Below, one piece after another: positions 46,945-58,375 of a DNA stretch of 64,000 nucleotides (position 1 is its first letter; each line of letters starts with the position of its first letter). The DNA is from Paulownia fortunei. Lineage: Eukaryota; Streptophyta; Magnoliopsida; Lamiales; Paulowniaceae. Position numbers and translations under genes: made by a program. Under the pieces are notes generated by a model, which did not search any database, was not told the origin of the DNA, and worked only from the letters and a program-made list of their open reading frames with translations. Where the stretch lies: contig CM033118.1 of the NCBI GenBank assembly GCA_019321725.1, forward strand, positions 18,697,815 to 18,761,814, read 5' to 3'.

Positions 46945-48040
46945 TAAATTATAAAAATTACCCTTGACGTTTGATCTACTTAGAAAAAAATAATAATTAA
47001 TTTTTAAAATTATAAAAATCACACTTTAAATTTGCCACAATTTTATATTTTACTCCTTCCCTTAGTTGACCTAATGGAAAATATTTATATCAGCCAAAAA
47101 AAGATATAAAAATCCATTATTGCCCATCCGATATTGATCATGAAATTATTTTAGACAAAAATGCCATTGAAACTATTTGTAATATTTCATAATACTATTG
47201 TTATATTTTTTATTTTTATGCTATAAACAACTAAATATAATATAATTATAAATTTACTATTTGTATAAATTATGTTTATACTTTTCTTAATTTTAAACAA
47301 AATATATAAGATTTAAAATAAAATTTTCTTTTCTTATTTTTGTAAAATTTTAAAAGTATATATAAATATTTTTAAAAATTATTGCATAAGAAATACAAAA
47401 TACCGATTTAGCATAAAACTAAATAAATATGTAAAACTAAAGAATTACAAAACTAATGATTTACAAAATATATATATATATATATCAAAATTATTTTTTA
47501 TTATTAACAAAATATAAAAGTAAATTAAATATTTTTGAAAAGGATAAATTGCAAAACATAAATTTAGTAATAAAAATATAATTTTATTTTTTTAAAAAAG
47601 AACACTGCTGTACTGTTCATCATCTTCAGCAAACCCTCCCTCCCACCCTTCCTGCAACCTGATTCCCCTTCCTTCCCCACTCCCTCCCCCGGCGCCAAGC
47701 CCCCTTTTCACCAACCAACACATATACATACTATTGTATGTATATGTGTATATATGTTTATATACATATGTCTGTGTATATATTTGCACATATGTATTTT
47801 TTTCTTAGAAAATTAGGGATGTCGATCTTGCCAATGAGATGAAGGGTTTGGATTTACTTTGACTTGGGGGCAAAATGGCCTCTTCGTTTTTTTTATTTTA
47901 ATTTTTTTTATTTTTAAAATTAAATTCTATCAGGACAAATGTGATATTTTATAAATTTTTTTAAGTTTGACGCAAACCGCAAACCACAAACCTCAAACGT
48001 AATTTTTATAATTTTATAAATTAGTTGAATTGTTTATAAT
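46945..48040. mobile_element. Inverted-repeat DNA transposon of about 1.1 kb inserted in an NLR 3' flank
   Basis: The left end AATTATAAAAATTACCCTTG, then ACGTTTG, faces a right end that, on the minus strand, reads AATTATAAAAATTACGTTTG, then AGGTTTG. The interior is AT-rich with no transposase. It contains a stretch (about 47095-47200) related to 30230-30360. A GC-richer patch at 47610-47710 (CTCCCTCCCACCCTTCC) is of unknown origin. The element class is not determined. Confidence 0.55.
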
Positions 48041-48354
48041 TTGATTAAAATACAAGAATAATTTTTGTAATTGAACTGTTACAACTCGATTTCTCATTAT
48101 ACCAATTTCGTAGCCTCCTTTTAATCCAAAAGCAGCAAAACATTTCTTTATTTTCAAAAAATCCTGATAACCATGGGAAAACATCTCAACCAGTGTAAAT
48201 TAGAAAGAAACCGCAAGGGAAGAGATTTCATCTTCCGTTAGAAACAAGGCACGATCTCCCTTATACGAAGTGCGTTGCGTTAGGGTTAAAGGGATGTTTG
48301 TAAGTCCTTTCTTCTCTCGCCCACATGAAGGAGGAGAAAAGGTAGTGCGTTGCG

Positions 48355-48900
48355 TTGACAGTTTTATTAGTTGGATTATGTTATGTGATCAAATTGCACA
48401 AATGGCTCCTTTTAATTGAGGCCCTTGTACTGTTACTTTTGTATAATTGATTTTAATTGTTTTAATAAATTGATAAAATTATGATCAACAATTCAAATTA
48501 TGTAATAATGTCCTCGCCATTATGACCAATAGTTTAAATTGAGCTGCTTTCGACTTAATTTCTGCTACTCTCCATCAATTGTTTTAATAAAATTATTGTT
48601 GCAGGTGATATCGGAGTTGTTCCAGTAAAGGGGAACTTTGAAAAATGAGAATCTGAGCTTAACCTCCAAACGAAAAAGAAAAACTTGTGTCTATGAGAGG
48701 GTGTGTATTATTAAGAGGTTTCCAGCTACTTCTTCCGAAATTAGTTGGCTCTTTTGTATTTCATCAAGAATATTAATAATTTTATGATAGATGTTTGTGA
48801 CGTATTATTTGTTACATTTCTATTATCTGGTTTCTGCGTAGATGCAGGTAAGATTATTAATACTTAGGCTATGTTCAAGTGAAGAAAAAAAATAAAAGAA
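48355..48900 (+). pseudogene. Orphan NLR 3'UTR: intron end plus 3' exon
   Basis: GTTTTATTAGTTGGATTATG, CAAATTGCACAAATGGC, GACCAATAGTTTAAATTGA, TCTGCTACTCTCCATCAAT and TATTGTTGCAG| (acceptor at 48604) are followed by GTGATATCGGAGTTGTTCCA, GAACTTTGAAAAATGAGAAT and TGAGAGGGTGTGTAT. It is nearly the same as NLR2's 3' exon at 39183 and NLR3's at 61837. No NLR coding sequence precedes it. Confidence 0.78.
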
Positions 48901-49200
48901 CTACTAAATATTTAAAATATAAAACATAAAGTTATATTATGTTCTTTTCATGTGGTATACATTTACCTCTCTTAAAATTAAACGTTAGTTAGAAAGTTAT
49001 AACATTTTAGATGTAACGATACATTTACCCTATATAAAAAAATTACACAAAAAAAAGATATTGGTAATTTTATGAATTTTGAAAAATATGAGGCTTTCAC
49101 TATTATTTTAAAAAGATATTTGTAATTGTATTTTTTTGCAGTTTGGGAAATATGAGGTTTTCTCTATAATTTTGAAATATTAAAAGAAATAATATTTCAA
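48901..49200. other. AT-rich spacer
   Basis: Contains a short repeated phrase (ATATTGGTAATTTTATGAAT / ATATTTGTAATTGTATTTTT with AAATATGAGG(C/T)TTTC at 49086 and 49148). No gene. Confidence 0.45.
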
Positions 49201-49227
49201 AAGTTCACTATTATATTTGTTTGTTTG

Positions 49228-49455
49228 AAAGCCCCTGATCTAAACTCCAATGACAATGATCATAATGGAGTTGCTTTGTTTGGTCAAAAAGGGGCAGACA
49301 CTGCTGGATCTTATGTTACTGCTGCAATAAATGTTGCAACAACAGATAAGGATGAAGCTGATGATGCTTTTGGTGTTAACGGTCCACTGATTCTGAGGAA
49401 CAATCTGCTGACAGTAAAGATGGAGAGGATGAGACTTTGATGATGATGCTTAATC
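49228..49455 (+). pseudogene. Unidentified acidic exon-like fragment
   Basis: The open frame encodes APDLNSNDNDHNGVALF, then an Ala/Thr-rich stretch and DKDEADDAFGV. Near 49395 the coding-like frame appears to switch by one base to EEQSADSKDGEDETL, which has the same acidic character, while the nominal frame ends in a less natural tail. Codon use looks protein-coding and unlike the AT-rich surroundings. I do not recognise the family. It may be a gene fragment captured with the NLR duplications. Confidence 0.35.
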
Positions 49456-52400
49456 TTAAATGTTTTGTTTTTTTTTTGCTTTAGTTTGTTGTGGATGTAT
49501 TGAACTATTTATTTGCTTTTATTTACTTATATTGAATATTTATCTGAAATCTGATTTATGACCAATACATATACTATTTGATATTTTTGGTATTTTGGAT
49601 ATTTCTATCTCATCGGTAAGGGAAATTTTGTTTATTGCAACAATCACTTATATATATTTCAACAATCTTAATTGTTAACAACTTTCGAGATTTATATGTA
49701 ATATTGTTTTGACCAAACAATATTAAATGGAGAGGTTGTAAAGTTCAAAATTGGCATTATTGGAAATCCCAAAGATTAGAGCTAATTAATGTTGAAAGTT
49801 TTTGGAAAGTCATTGATTTGCCGAAATTGCAATTCTTAGGGCTACTAATTTTATTGTCAATATATTATACAACTTTAATTGATTGTGTGCATATTTTGAT
49901 AAGCTTGGAAGATATCAACATGATTTTGATAGGAGATATCAAAAGATAACTTGTGGGATTTTAATTAATTAAATAAAAATAAGAAAAATATCTTTTAGAT
50001 ATGGTAAGGATTTTGAAGATCTCGACATTTAAAATACACTCTATATACACACTTTGAATTGAGATTTGAACATATGATTGATGTTGTATAAAACAAGTCT
50101 TGAAATAAGAAGATTGACAACTCGTCTTTAATGTATACTCAATACTTGAGCTTTCAACAAGTGCATTTCAATACAGTTTACCTTTTGGGAGAAATGTGTC
50201 ATTTTTTGGGAAAAAGAAGTTTAAGACCTTCGAAGGTGTTGTTTGAATAGAGTTCAAGAATGATTCGAAGGTGTTGTTTGAATAGAGTTCAAGAATGAAG
50301 AGAGTTTAACACTGCAAACTTAAAAATTGAGAGAATTTTGCTATATATTCACTAATTTGATTTGCTCAATAATATTGAGATTTCCAACAATACCAATTTT
50401 GAACTTAACAACTATGATTTTCAGAAACTCCTAAATGATGTTGCACTAGCTAAAACTTCAGGTATGTTCTTAATAATAACAAGAATGATATAGAAACTAA
50501 GGATCAAGATAATATACATATATATAAATATATATATTTGTATAATGTCTGTATATATGTGCATATATTACTATTCACGTTAAAAAAATAATTAGCTATT
50601 AAATTTAGCATTTATCATTATTATGATAAATTTATTAATTATTTGTTCAATAAAAGTAATTAATTAGTTAATAATCACAACTAATAATAATAATAATAAT
50701 AATTGACTTCTATAATTAAATAATTATATTAATATTACCTAGTATACTTTATTATAACAACAATAATTATTAAATTAGTTAACCAATATTATCTGAATAC
50801 TATTACAACTATTTGGAGTGATAACTATAATTAATTATTTATATAGCATGTCTTGTATAATTTTAATATCAAATTCTACACTTTGGATAACTTATTGCAA
50901 TTTATACAAGTTCGTCATATGTATAAAATATTTTTTTTAAATATATATTTAAAATTAATTATATACACATGGTATCCATATATTACATGCAACATGATGC
51001 CACAAAAAATTGTAATAGAAGATAAAAAATGCAAATCCCATAGGTAATCAAAATTCCTATTGAATTTGAGATTTTGATCCTAGAAATTAAAGGTAGATTT
51101 CCTAATTTTTCGGAATTAGTTTATTTTTCCCAAAATTTGAATATCAATACAAAAACAAAGTCCTTACTCTCTTTGTTTCAAAATAATTGCTCCCTTTACC
51201 ATAATATAGAATCAAGAATAGAATCAAGTTCTTCACTCTTTTAAATAACTTATCATATTAATTTCCTCAATTAACACTTTATAAGGCCGAAAGGATTTTT
51301 TTTTTAAATTATTAGTAGATTGACGAGTTTTGAGTCCAAAATAGGGGGGTTCTCAATAGAGATGGTGGTGTGGGTCTTCGAACTCATTTTTTCTTGGCAA
51401 AATGGGTTTTGGATTCGGCCCAACTCATTACAAACCCGCCGCATTATTATTTTTAAATAAAAATACATTTGAACGATAAACATATTTAAAAAATTGGAGT
51501 TAAATATTTTTTTCTATCTATTTTTAGATATTTTTAAATTAATTTAATTTTTTCTATACTAAGGGAATTTTATTAGAAGACCAAAATTCTCATCTCTCTA
51601 CTTATGAAAACATCACTTCTAAAAAGTTGATCAATAGTTATTTTTAACAGTGCATAAGAAGATATTTAACAGTGCATAAAAAGAAGAGATATTGATTATC
51701 CCAAATTTAAAGTTTTAATGTCTCTTCGAGGATATAACAAGTATGAATAAATATAAACTTTTGTGTGTGAGGAAGAATCAAATTTTCATATTTATAAATG
51801 GTTTGTAATTTTCCAAGAATTCTAATTTTCATAAGAGAAAAAACCAAAAAAAAAAAAAAACAGGAAACTGAGAGACCTAAATTCAATTAAAAATGCCATC
51901 TTCTTGTAACTTCAAAAAATTATAAGATAGTTAGTATCAAGTTTATCATTGTTCATACATAAATTACAATATACATTCTATAGTTTATTGAATAAGACAA
52001 GACCTCATAATATAAACTTTGGTTTCACAATTATTTTCAAAATCTTGCATTTTATAAGATTCTATTTCATAGTTATATATTTATTTAAGATGTATAAAAG
52101 TTTTAATATATATTCTTTATTTTGTAAATCTACCTCAGACTTAGTTTTAGTAATATGGATTTTTCTAACAAAATGATAATTGAAAAACTATAATTTTGAC
52201 TTATAAATGAGGAAATAGTAGATGTAGAGAAAAAAATTAAAAACATAGAAATAAAAATGAGAGTGATATTCAATTATTATCCCACTAATTACAGTTACCT
52301 TGTTTTCAAAATTTAAAATTCTAATGGAGAAACGCAACCAGTAAGTATTTTTTAATAAAATTAAAAAAATTAAATTGATAAAGACTCACTAAAAGTAATA

Positions 52401-53329
52401 GTTCATTTATCGAGGAATTCAATCTTACCAAAAAAACAGTGTTCCATCAAAAATAACAATGACATTGATTATTACGCATTCCCCAAGAAAGGATAATGAC
52501 TACGTAAATATGTTTTGAACTTTGCAAAAATTGTTGTCGACACATAGAAGAACGAACGAATGTGTCGAATTTGTTTAAGGAGCATCTTTAATAAGAATGT
52601 CAGAAGATTCCGACTAGATTAAAAAAATCAATAGTCCAAATGCGACGTTAAAATTAGGGAATTAAACTAATCTTAGTTGTTAAGGTTAAAGCATCAAGTT
52701 TAGAAGCTGACAGCTATGTAAATGAAATACAGGAAATAAACATTATTAATTTTCACACAACAAAAGTTGTACAATTTTTAATATTTTCGTCACAGCTATA
52801 ATACTACGTTTACATTATGAATCCAAGATCCAAACATATAGTTTTTCTAACATAATGGTTAAGCTCTAGGCTCAACCTCAAAATATATATATATATATAT
52901 ATTTCATAATTCAAATATATATATTTGAACTAATTAATTTTGAAAACGCATAACTTTCCCCTGATTGGTTGATCCGTCAAGTAAATCTGAATTTAACTGC
53001 AATTTATATATGTTCACAATAAATATACACAAAGGATATTTATCAAAACTCATTAACACCACCTCACTTAAAATCTAAAAGTAGAAATGTACAGTTTTTA
53101 TTGAAAATTGTGAAGTCGGTTGAAATATATCCTACAATTTATCTTCTCTAAGATGTTAGGGACGTGTATTTTGAAAATTTAAAATTAATCCGACGAAATT
53201 AAAAATTTAGATCATAAATTAAAAAAAAAAAATAGCGATCCTCTAAATAATGCGACAAACGCTTTACCTCAACGTCAACCTAAAAATATTACTTCATAGT
53301 ATTTTTGTTTGCATGAGAATTGATGACAG
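49456..53329. other. Long AT-rich gene-free stretch
   Basis: No gene is supported. It holds a perfect 36-bp tandem duplication, TTCGAAGGTGTTGTTTGAAT plus AGAGTTCAAGAATGA, at about 50229-50300. It also has (ATA)n at about 50683-50702, a decayed hAT-like patch (GGGTTTTGGATTCGGCCCAA, about 51402-51440) and a TA tract at 52882-52902. Confidence 0.55.
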
Positions 53330-53372
53330 ATGGCGGCTTATGCTGCTGCAGTTTCTCTTTGTTCAGCTGTTG
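53330..53372 (+). pseudogene. N-terminal stub of a lost NLR
   Basis: ATGGCGGCTTATGCTGCTGC, then AGTTTCTCTT, reads MAAYAAAVSL, matching the MAYAAVISL start of NLR2 and NLR3. After that the frame loses similarity, and within 40 bases the sequence becomes the NLR upstream module. The stub is thus joined backwards to promoter sequence. Confidence 0.6.
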
Positions 53373-53399
53373 ATCCATTTCCTGTTCATTATCCAAAGC

Positions 53400-53545
53400 C
53401 ACAAATCGAAACTGTCTTTGATGCCTATGGCCATTTTAATGCCCCATTTAATAATTTTCCATAATGGCCAGCTGTCTTTGATGCCTATGGCCATTTTAAT
53501 GCCCCATTTAATACGGCATGTTGTACATTAATTAGTTGATTTATT
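53400..53545 (+). repeat. NLR upstream module, internally duplicated copy
   Basis: CTGTCTTTGATGCCTATGGC, then CATTTTAATGCCCCATTTAA, occurs twice (53411-53451 and 53471-53511), with CATAATGGCCAG between. It ends in CGGCATGTTGTACATTAATT. Confidence 0.8.
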
Positions 53546-53939
53546 GTAATTTGGACCTTTTTATTTTATTTTGCATGATTTCTTGTATATGTTAATTATA
53601 TATAATAATTTTTAATAATACACATCTGTCAAAAATAATATCCATAATATATATTTAAAAAATAAAATACAAGATAAAATATTAAATTAAAATAAAAAAA
53701 CTTATTGTATTTCTATGGTCACAATTTGCAAGATGAAGTGTATATTATTTTTTTTAAAAGTATGTATTTGTCATGACTTATGTATAATTGATGATGTGCA
53801 TTTATAAATTAAAATATTAAATTAAAATAAAATAATAATCATTAACCAACTTTCAAATAAACTAATTGTATTCATGTGATCACAATTTGTAAAATGAATT
53901 ATTGAGTCGTTACAGTGACCAGGAATTTTGATTATTAAA

Positions 53940-54050
53940 TTTTCTATAATGGCCAGCTGTTTTTGATTCTTTTTACCGTTTCAAATTTTCAACAATCATT
54001 AATTTATGTAAGATGTTGTACATTAACTATCACATCTCTGAAAGCCATTT
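53940..54050 (+). repeat. NLR upstream module, relic copy
   Basis: TATAATGGCCAGCTG, TTTTTGATTCTTTTTACCG, ATTAATTTATG, GATGTTGTACATTAAC, then CACATCTCTGAAAGCCA. It keeps the promoter-proximal CACATCTCTG word but has lost the W-box and leader. Confidence 0.75.
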
Positions 54051-54189
54051 CAATCATAGACGTCCATCAAATCACACCCTTCCCGTAAGAACTAAAATTT
54101 TTCTTTTTATATTTTTCTCTCCCACAATATTTGGACCTTTTACATAATTGGGAAAACTACTATAACCGTCCGATTATGAAAAAAATACC

Positions 54190-54810
54190 AACTACAGTTA
54201 TTTAATAGAAATATACTTGAATGATAATATCCATCGAGCATTACCACACAATAAAATTATAAGAATAATTAATAAAAAGTACTTGAAAAATATATTTAGT
54301 ATATACAAATGATTATACTTATAAATTTTATAATTTTATTTGTTGTGACTTTATTAATTAAAAATATACATAAGCCTGAAGAAAAAAAGATGAATTAAAA
54401 TTAATATAAAAAAAATTATTTTTTTTAAAAAAATATAAATTGCAGTATTACAAAAAAAAAATTGAAGTTGACATCGCAACAAATTTTTTAATTCATAATT
54501 TATAAGCGATACTTATTCTTTAGACATGAAAGAAATTTAGCAAATCAAAACTGAAAATTTGGTACGTACCAAAGTCGAAAAAAAAATTAATTTAATATTT
54601 AATTTTATTTTTATAAAAAATCAGTATTTAATTTAATTTTAATTTTTTATTCTAACTTATCAAACTATACTAAATATCAAATTTAATTTTTACAAATTTT
54701 ATAAATATTTTTATATCTTATTTTATATTTATTAGTTAATTTTATACTTTTTTTTTATTTTTAACTTACCAAACTAAAATATTAAATTCAAAATACAATT
54801 AAGTTTTGTT
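54190..54810. repeat. AT-rich duplicated block, copy 1
   Basis: ACCACACAATAAAATTATAA and AGAATAATTA at the left (54240), and TTTGGTACGT...AATTTAATATTTAA through CAATTAAGTTTTGTTA at the right, recur at 57552-57580 and 56925-57205, in the reverse order. Non-coding. Confidence 0.6.
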
Positions 54811-55049
54811 AAGAAATAAAAATAAAGAAGAAATTGTGCTGAAATTAGCTATATATAGCTTTGCAATTCTATAATTATATGAATAATAATATTTTATCTC
54901 TGTTAGATTATCTAAAAAATTTTATTGTTAATTTCATTTTACTCCTATATATACTATTTAAAATGCTCCAATTATTTATCAATTTTATAATTTATTCAGT
55001 AGAATAATATGTAAAAGGATTAAAAAATACATAAGTGAATATAGTATAC

Positions 55050-55640
55050 TTTTTTTCTACTTTATGTAATATATTTACTTTTTAAAAATATTTATGTTAA
55101 AATATAATGATACAACATGAAAATTTATACAACTTATTTTCTATCAATTTGATTCTGTTGAAAAAGCTTAAACTCTATTATATTTATTTACATTCGTTGT
55201 AAGAGAGTGTTGTAGTATAAATTTTTTTCAACTCAATGTAATATATATATATATATATATATTAAAATATTTATATTGAAATGCAATGATATAACATGAC
55301 GGATCGTATAATTTTTTTTTGCCATATTTGATTATGTTGAAAAATTTTAGACTCTATTAGGTTTCATTTCCAATTGTTTTGGAGACAGTATTCTAAAAGA
55401 ATGTATTTTGAGAAGTGAGTTTGAAAAATATGTACAAAATAAAATATGTATATTTTGTTGAGATGAATAATATGATGTATTTTAAATGATATTTTTAATT
55501 ACAGATATATTATCAATATTATTTTATTGTGATTAATGAGAGGCTTTTTCAATAATAGATATATTGTTAATATTATTCTGTTGTGGTTAATGAGAGACAT
55601 TTTCAATTATAAATATCCAATCAATGTTATTATATTGTAA
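55050..55640. repeat. Local tandem duplications in spacer
   Basis: About 55080-55220 and 55260-55370 share AAAATATTTATGTTAAAATA/AAAATATTTATATTGAAATG, ATGATA(C/T)AACATGA and GTTGAAAAA...(T/A)AAACTCTATTA. A shorter unit, ATATTNTCAATATTATTNTA plus TTGTGATTAATGAGAG, occurs three times at about 55505-55640. Non-coding. Confidence 0.65.
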
Positions 55641-56115
55641 TTAGCGACATTTTAGAATATATGATTATCTAAATATTGTAGTAAATAATTTTTTACTTTT
55701 GGGGAAAAATCTCATTCCCAAATATTGCAAGTAATGAACACTTTTTCACATCAAAAAAAAAATATTTAGAAGAAAAATAGGTAGAGCAATCAAACTATAG
55801 TGTTTGAATTGATAATAAAATAGTATTAATAAATTCATTAGATTAAATGATCAATACAAATGATTTATTTTTTTCATGATGTGAATCTAGGAATAATTTA
55901 GCATAAATTTCAAAAATTAAAAAAAAATTTTAATCAAATATCAGATGCAATTGCATCCGAATTACTATAATTGCAACAATAAAAGATAAGTTAAATAATT
56001 AAAATAAATTTTAAATTTTATACATAAAATATGTGAAGTATAAGGAATAACATTACTTTTAAAATATGACTTTATAATTGATAAATATGATATAAAATTC
56101 AGATATAAGTGATTT

Positions 56116-56825
56116 GAAAAAATAAATATTAAAATAATCAAATACTTCATCAATTGATATAATTATTTTCATATATCCCAAGCATATAAAAATACACTTT
56201 TAGTCTAATAGTTTATGCAAATCTTGCATATTTAGTCCCCTAATTCGAAAAGAATTCAATTTTAGTCATTAATATACTTTAGGTTTTGTTGTATTTTATT
56301 TTTTCAGAATATGGAGTAGCCAATATTATTAAAACAACAGTAAAATGTGGTTTTAAAATTGATATAAGAATAAAATATTAATTTCACATTAATTTTAATG
56401 AATTTACTTATATTGGATATTGTGAGGTATATTTTTATAAAAATTTAATATCTAATTTGACTTCGGTTTTTTATTTTCAGATATGGTGACTTGAGAAAAT
56501 ATATGTTAAATGAATCAAATATCTCATTAATTGATATAATTATTTTCATATCTTCCAAGTAAAGGAAAATAAATTTTTAGTTTCATAGTTCAGGAGGTCT
56601 TGCAAATTTATTCTCATGATTTGAAAAAAATTCAATATCAGCCATGAATGCATCTTAATATATAGATTTTTCTCTATTCTTTATTTTTTTAATAAGTGGA
56701 ATAACTAAAATTATAATTATAACAGTATATTGTGCCTTTGAATTGATATAAAAAAAATAAATTTTATTTTCCACATTAATTTTAATAAACAATAGACTGA
56801 AAATTGTTAGGTATATTTATTTTAT
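56116..56825. repeat. Tandem duplication, about 365-bp unit
   Basis: Units at about 56116-56440 and 56480-56825 share TCAATTGATATAATTATTTT, CAAATCTTGCA/AGGTCTTGCA, TTCAATTTTAGTCAT/TTCAATATCAGCCAT, CAGTAAAATGTG/CAGTATATTGTG and CACATTAATTTTAAT. Non-coding and diverged. Confidence 0.7.
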
Positions 56826-56924
56826 TCAAATAAACATATTTTATAATAAAATAATTTTTATATAGTGTGTTATATTTTTTTATTCTGATTCAATGTGACT
56901 TTTTATAGAGGTGACAATAGTTTT

Positions 56925-57580
56925 ATAAACTGGCGGAATTAAATCAAAATTGAAAATTAAGCATTTATTAAAGTCAAAAAAATTGATTTGGTATTTGATT
57001 TTTATTTTTATATAAATTTAATATTTAGTTTAATTTTTTTAATTTATCGAACCACACCCAATATTAAATTTTAATTTTTATAAATTTTACAAATTATTTT
57101 TATATCATATTTTATATTTATTAATCAAATTTATACTTTTACCTTTAATTTTAGGTTGCGAGACTAAAAATAAAATTCAAAATATAATTAGATTTTGTTA
57201 TTTAAATTTAAATTTTTTATTTGTTTATTTTTTCTAAAAAATTCATTTGAATTGAAAAAGAGAAAGCAAAATGTAAAGTACTTCTAAATATATTTTTTAT
57301 ACGTATTTTTGAAATATCAAACAAATAAAATTAGAGTTTGCTTGAACTCTTGGTGTTTTTTTATTATAATTATCTTATAATCTTATTGAGTAATTAAACA
57401 AATAAGTATTATTTATTCTAAAATTACATAATTAATAAATTAAATATTTAATATTAAAATTAATAATATTAAAAAAGTTTTTTTATTTATCAAAAATTAA
57501 AACAAAATATTCATATTTTTACAATAATATAAATATAGATATAACGAGCATGACCACACAATAAAAGTATAAGAATAATT
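56925..57580. repeat. AT-rich duplicated block, copy 2
   Basis: The counterpart of 54190-54810 (see copy 1), with the two sub-blocks in the opposite order. It runs directly into the distal NLR upstream module. Confidence 0.6.
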
Positions 57581-57582
57581 AG

Positions 57583-57775
57583 ATACCTGCACACTCGTTG
57601 ACTCTCTTTCTCTTTAGAACGCGGCTGAATAAATTTAATTAATTATTTGATTTTATATAAGTGATGATAAACAAACTAATAGTAATGGCACAGGTGTCCT
57701 TGATTCTTTTGCCATTGCAATGCCGTTTTATGCGCCATGTTGTGCATTAATTATCATTTCGTATAGTTGACCTCC
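57583..57775 (+). repeat. NLR upstream module with distal part, relic copy before NLR3
   Basis: AGATACCTGCACACTC, TAAGTGATGATAAACAAACT, GTAATGGCACAGGTGTCCTT, GATTCTTTTGCCATTGCAAT, CATGTTGTGCATTAATTATC, TTTCGTATAGTTGACC (W-box core at 57767). It lies 600 bases upstream of NLR3. Confidence 0.75.
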
Positions 57776-58199
57776 CATAATAATTTTTATTTTAATTTAA
57801 TATTTTATTTTTATATATTTGATATATATTTATAAAATAACATATAATACGAAACACTAAATTAAAATAAAAAATTGAAATTAAATTTTAGTATAATTTT
57901 TCTATTTGAATTTGATAAATAAAATAATTGTATTTTGTAAAATTGAATTTTTATATTGTGTACTTTATATTTTAATTTAATATTTTATTTTATATTCTAT
58001 ATTATAAATGTATGACAAGTACATGTAATATTTTTTTAAATGTATATTAATTATACATTTTACTTATATTTATGAAATAAAAATAATTGATAAAATATTA
58101 AATTAAAATAAAAAAAATTCAAAATGAACTTCAGTCCAAACGCTTTGTTCCAAATTGATAAATAGCTATTTATGTGATCACAACATGCAAGTGAAGTGT

Positions 58200-58375
58200 T
58201 GCCTCGTTGTACTGTCCGCCAATGTAGATTAATGGCCAGATGTCCTCGATTCTTTTGTTGACTGTTGCGCTCTCTTTCCCTCTCTCTCTGCAAATTGCAT
58301 ATTTTCCATAGCGCCATAATCCTCCTCTCAGTTATAGTGTTTGTGTGAGGTCTGTCTGAGAAAGAGAGATCAGAT
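58200..58375 (+). promoter_or_regulatory. NLR3 proximal promoter and leader
   Basis: A shortened module (TTAATGGCCAGATGTCCTCG, ATTCTTTTGTTGACTG, with a W-box core at 58258) is joined to CTCTCTCTGCAAATTGCATA, then CGCCATAATC and the shared leader GTTTGTGTGAGGTCTGTC. It lacks NLR2's TTTATATATAC segment. GCATATTTTCC at about 58295 is the only weak TATA candidate. Confidence 0.6.

Noticed and set aside
53250..53531. 93-codon frame with repeated LSLMPMAILMPHLI
   Set aside because: The protein repeat only reflects the DNA duplication of the NLR upstream module; it is not a gene.
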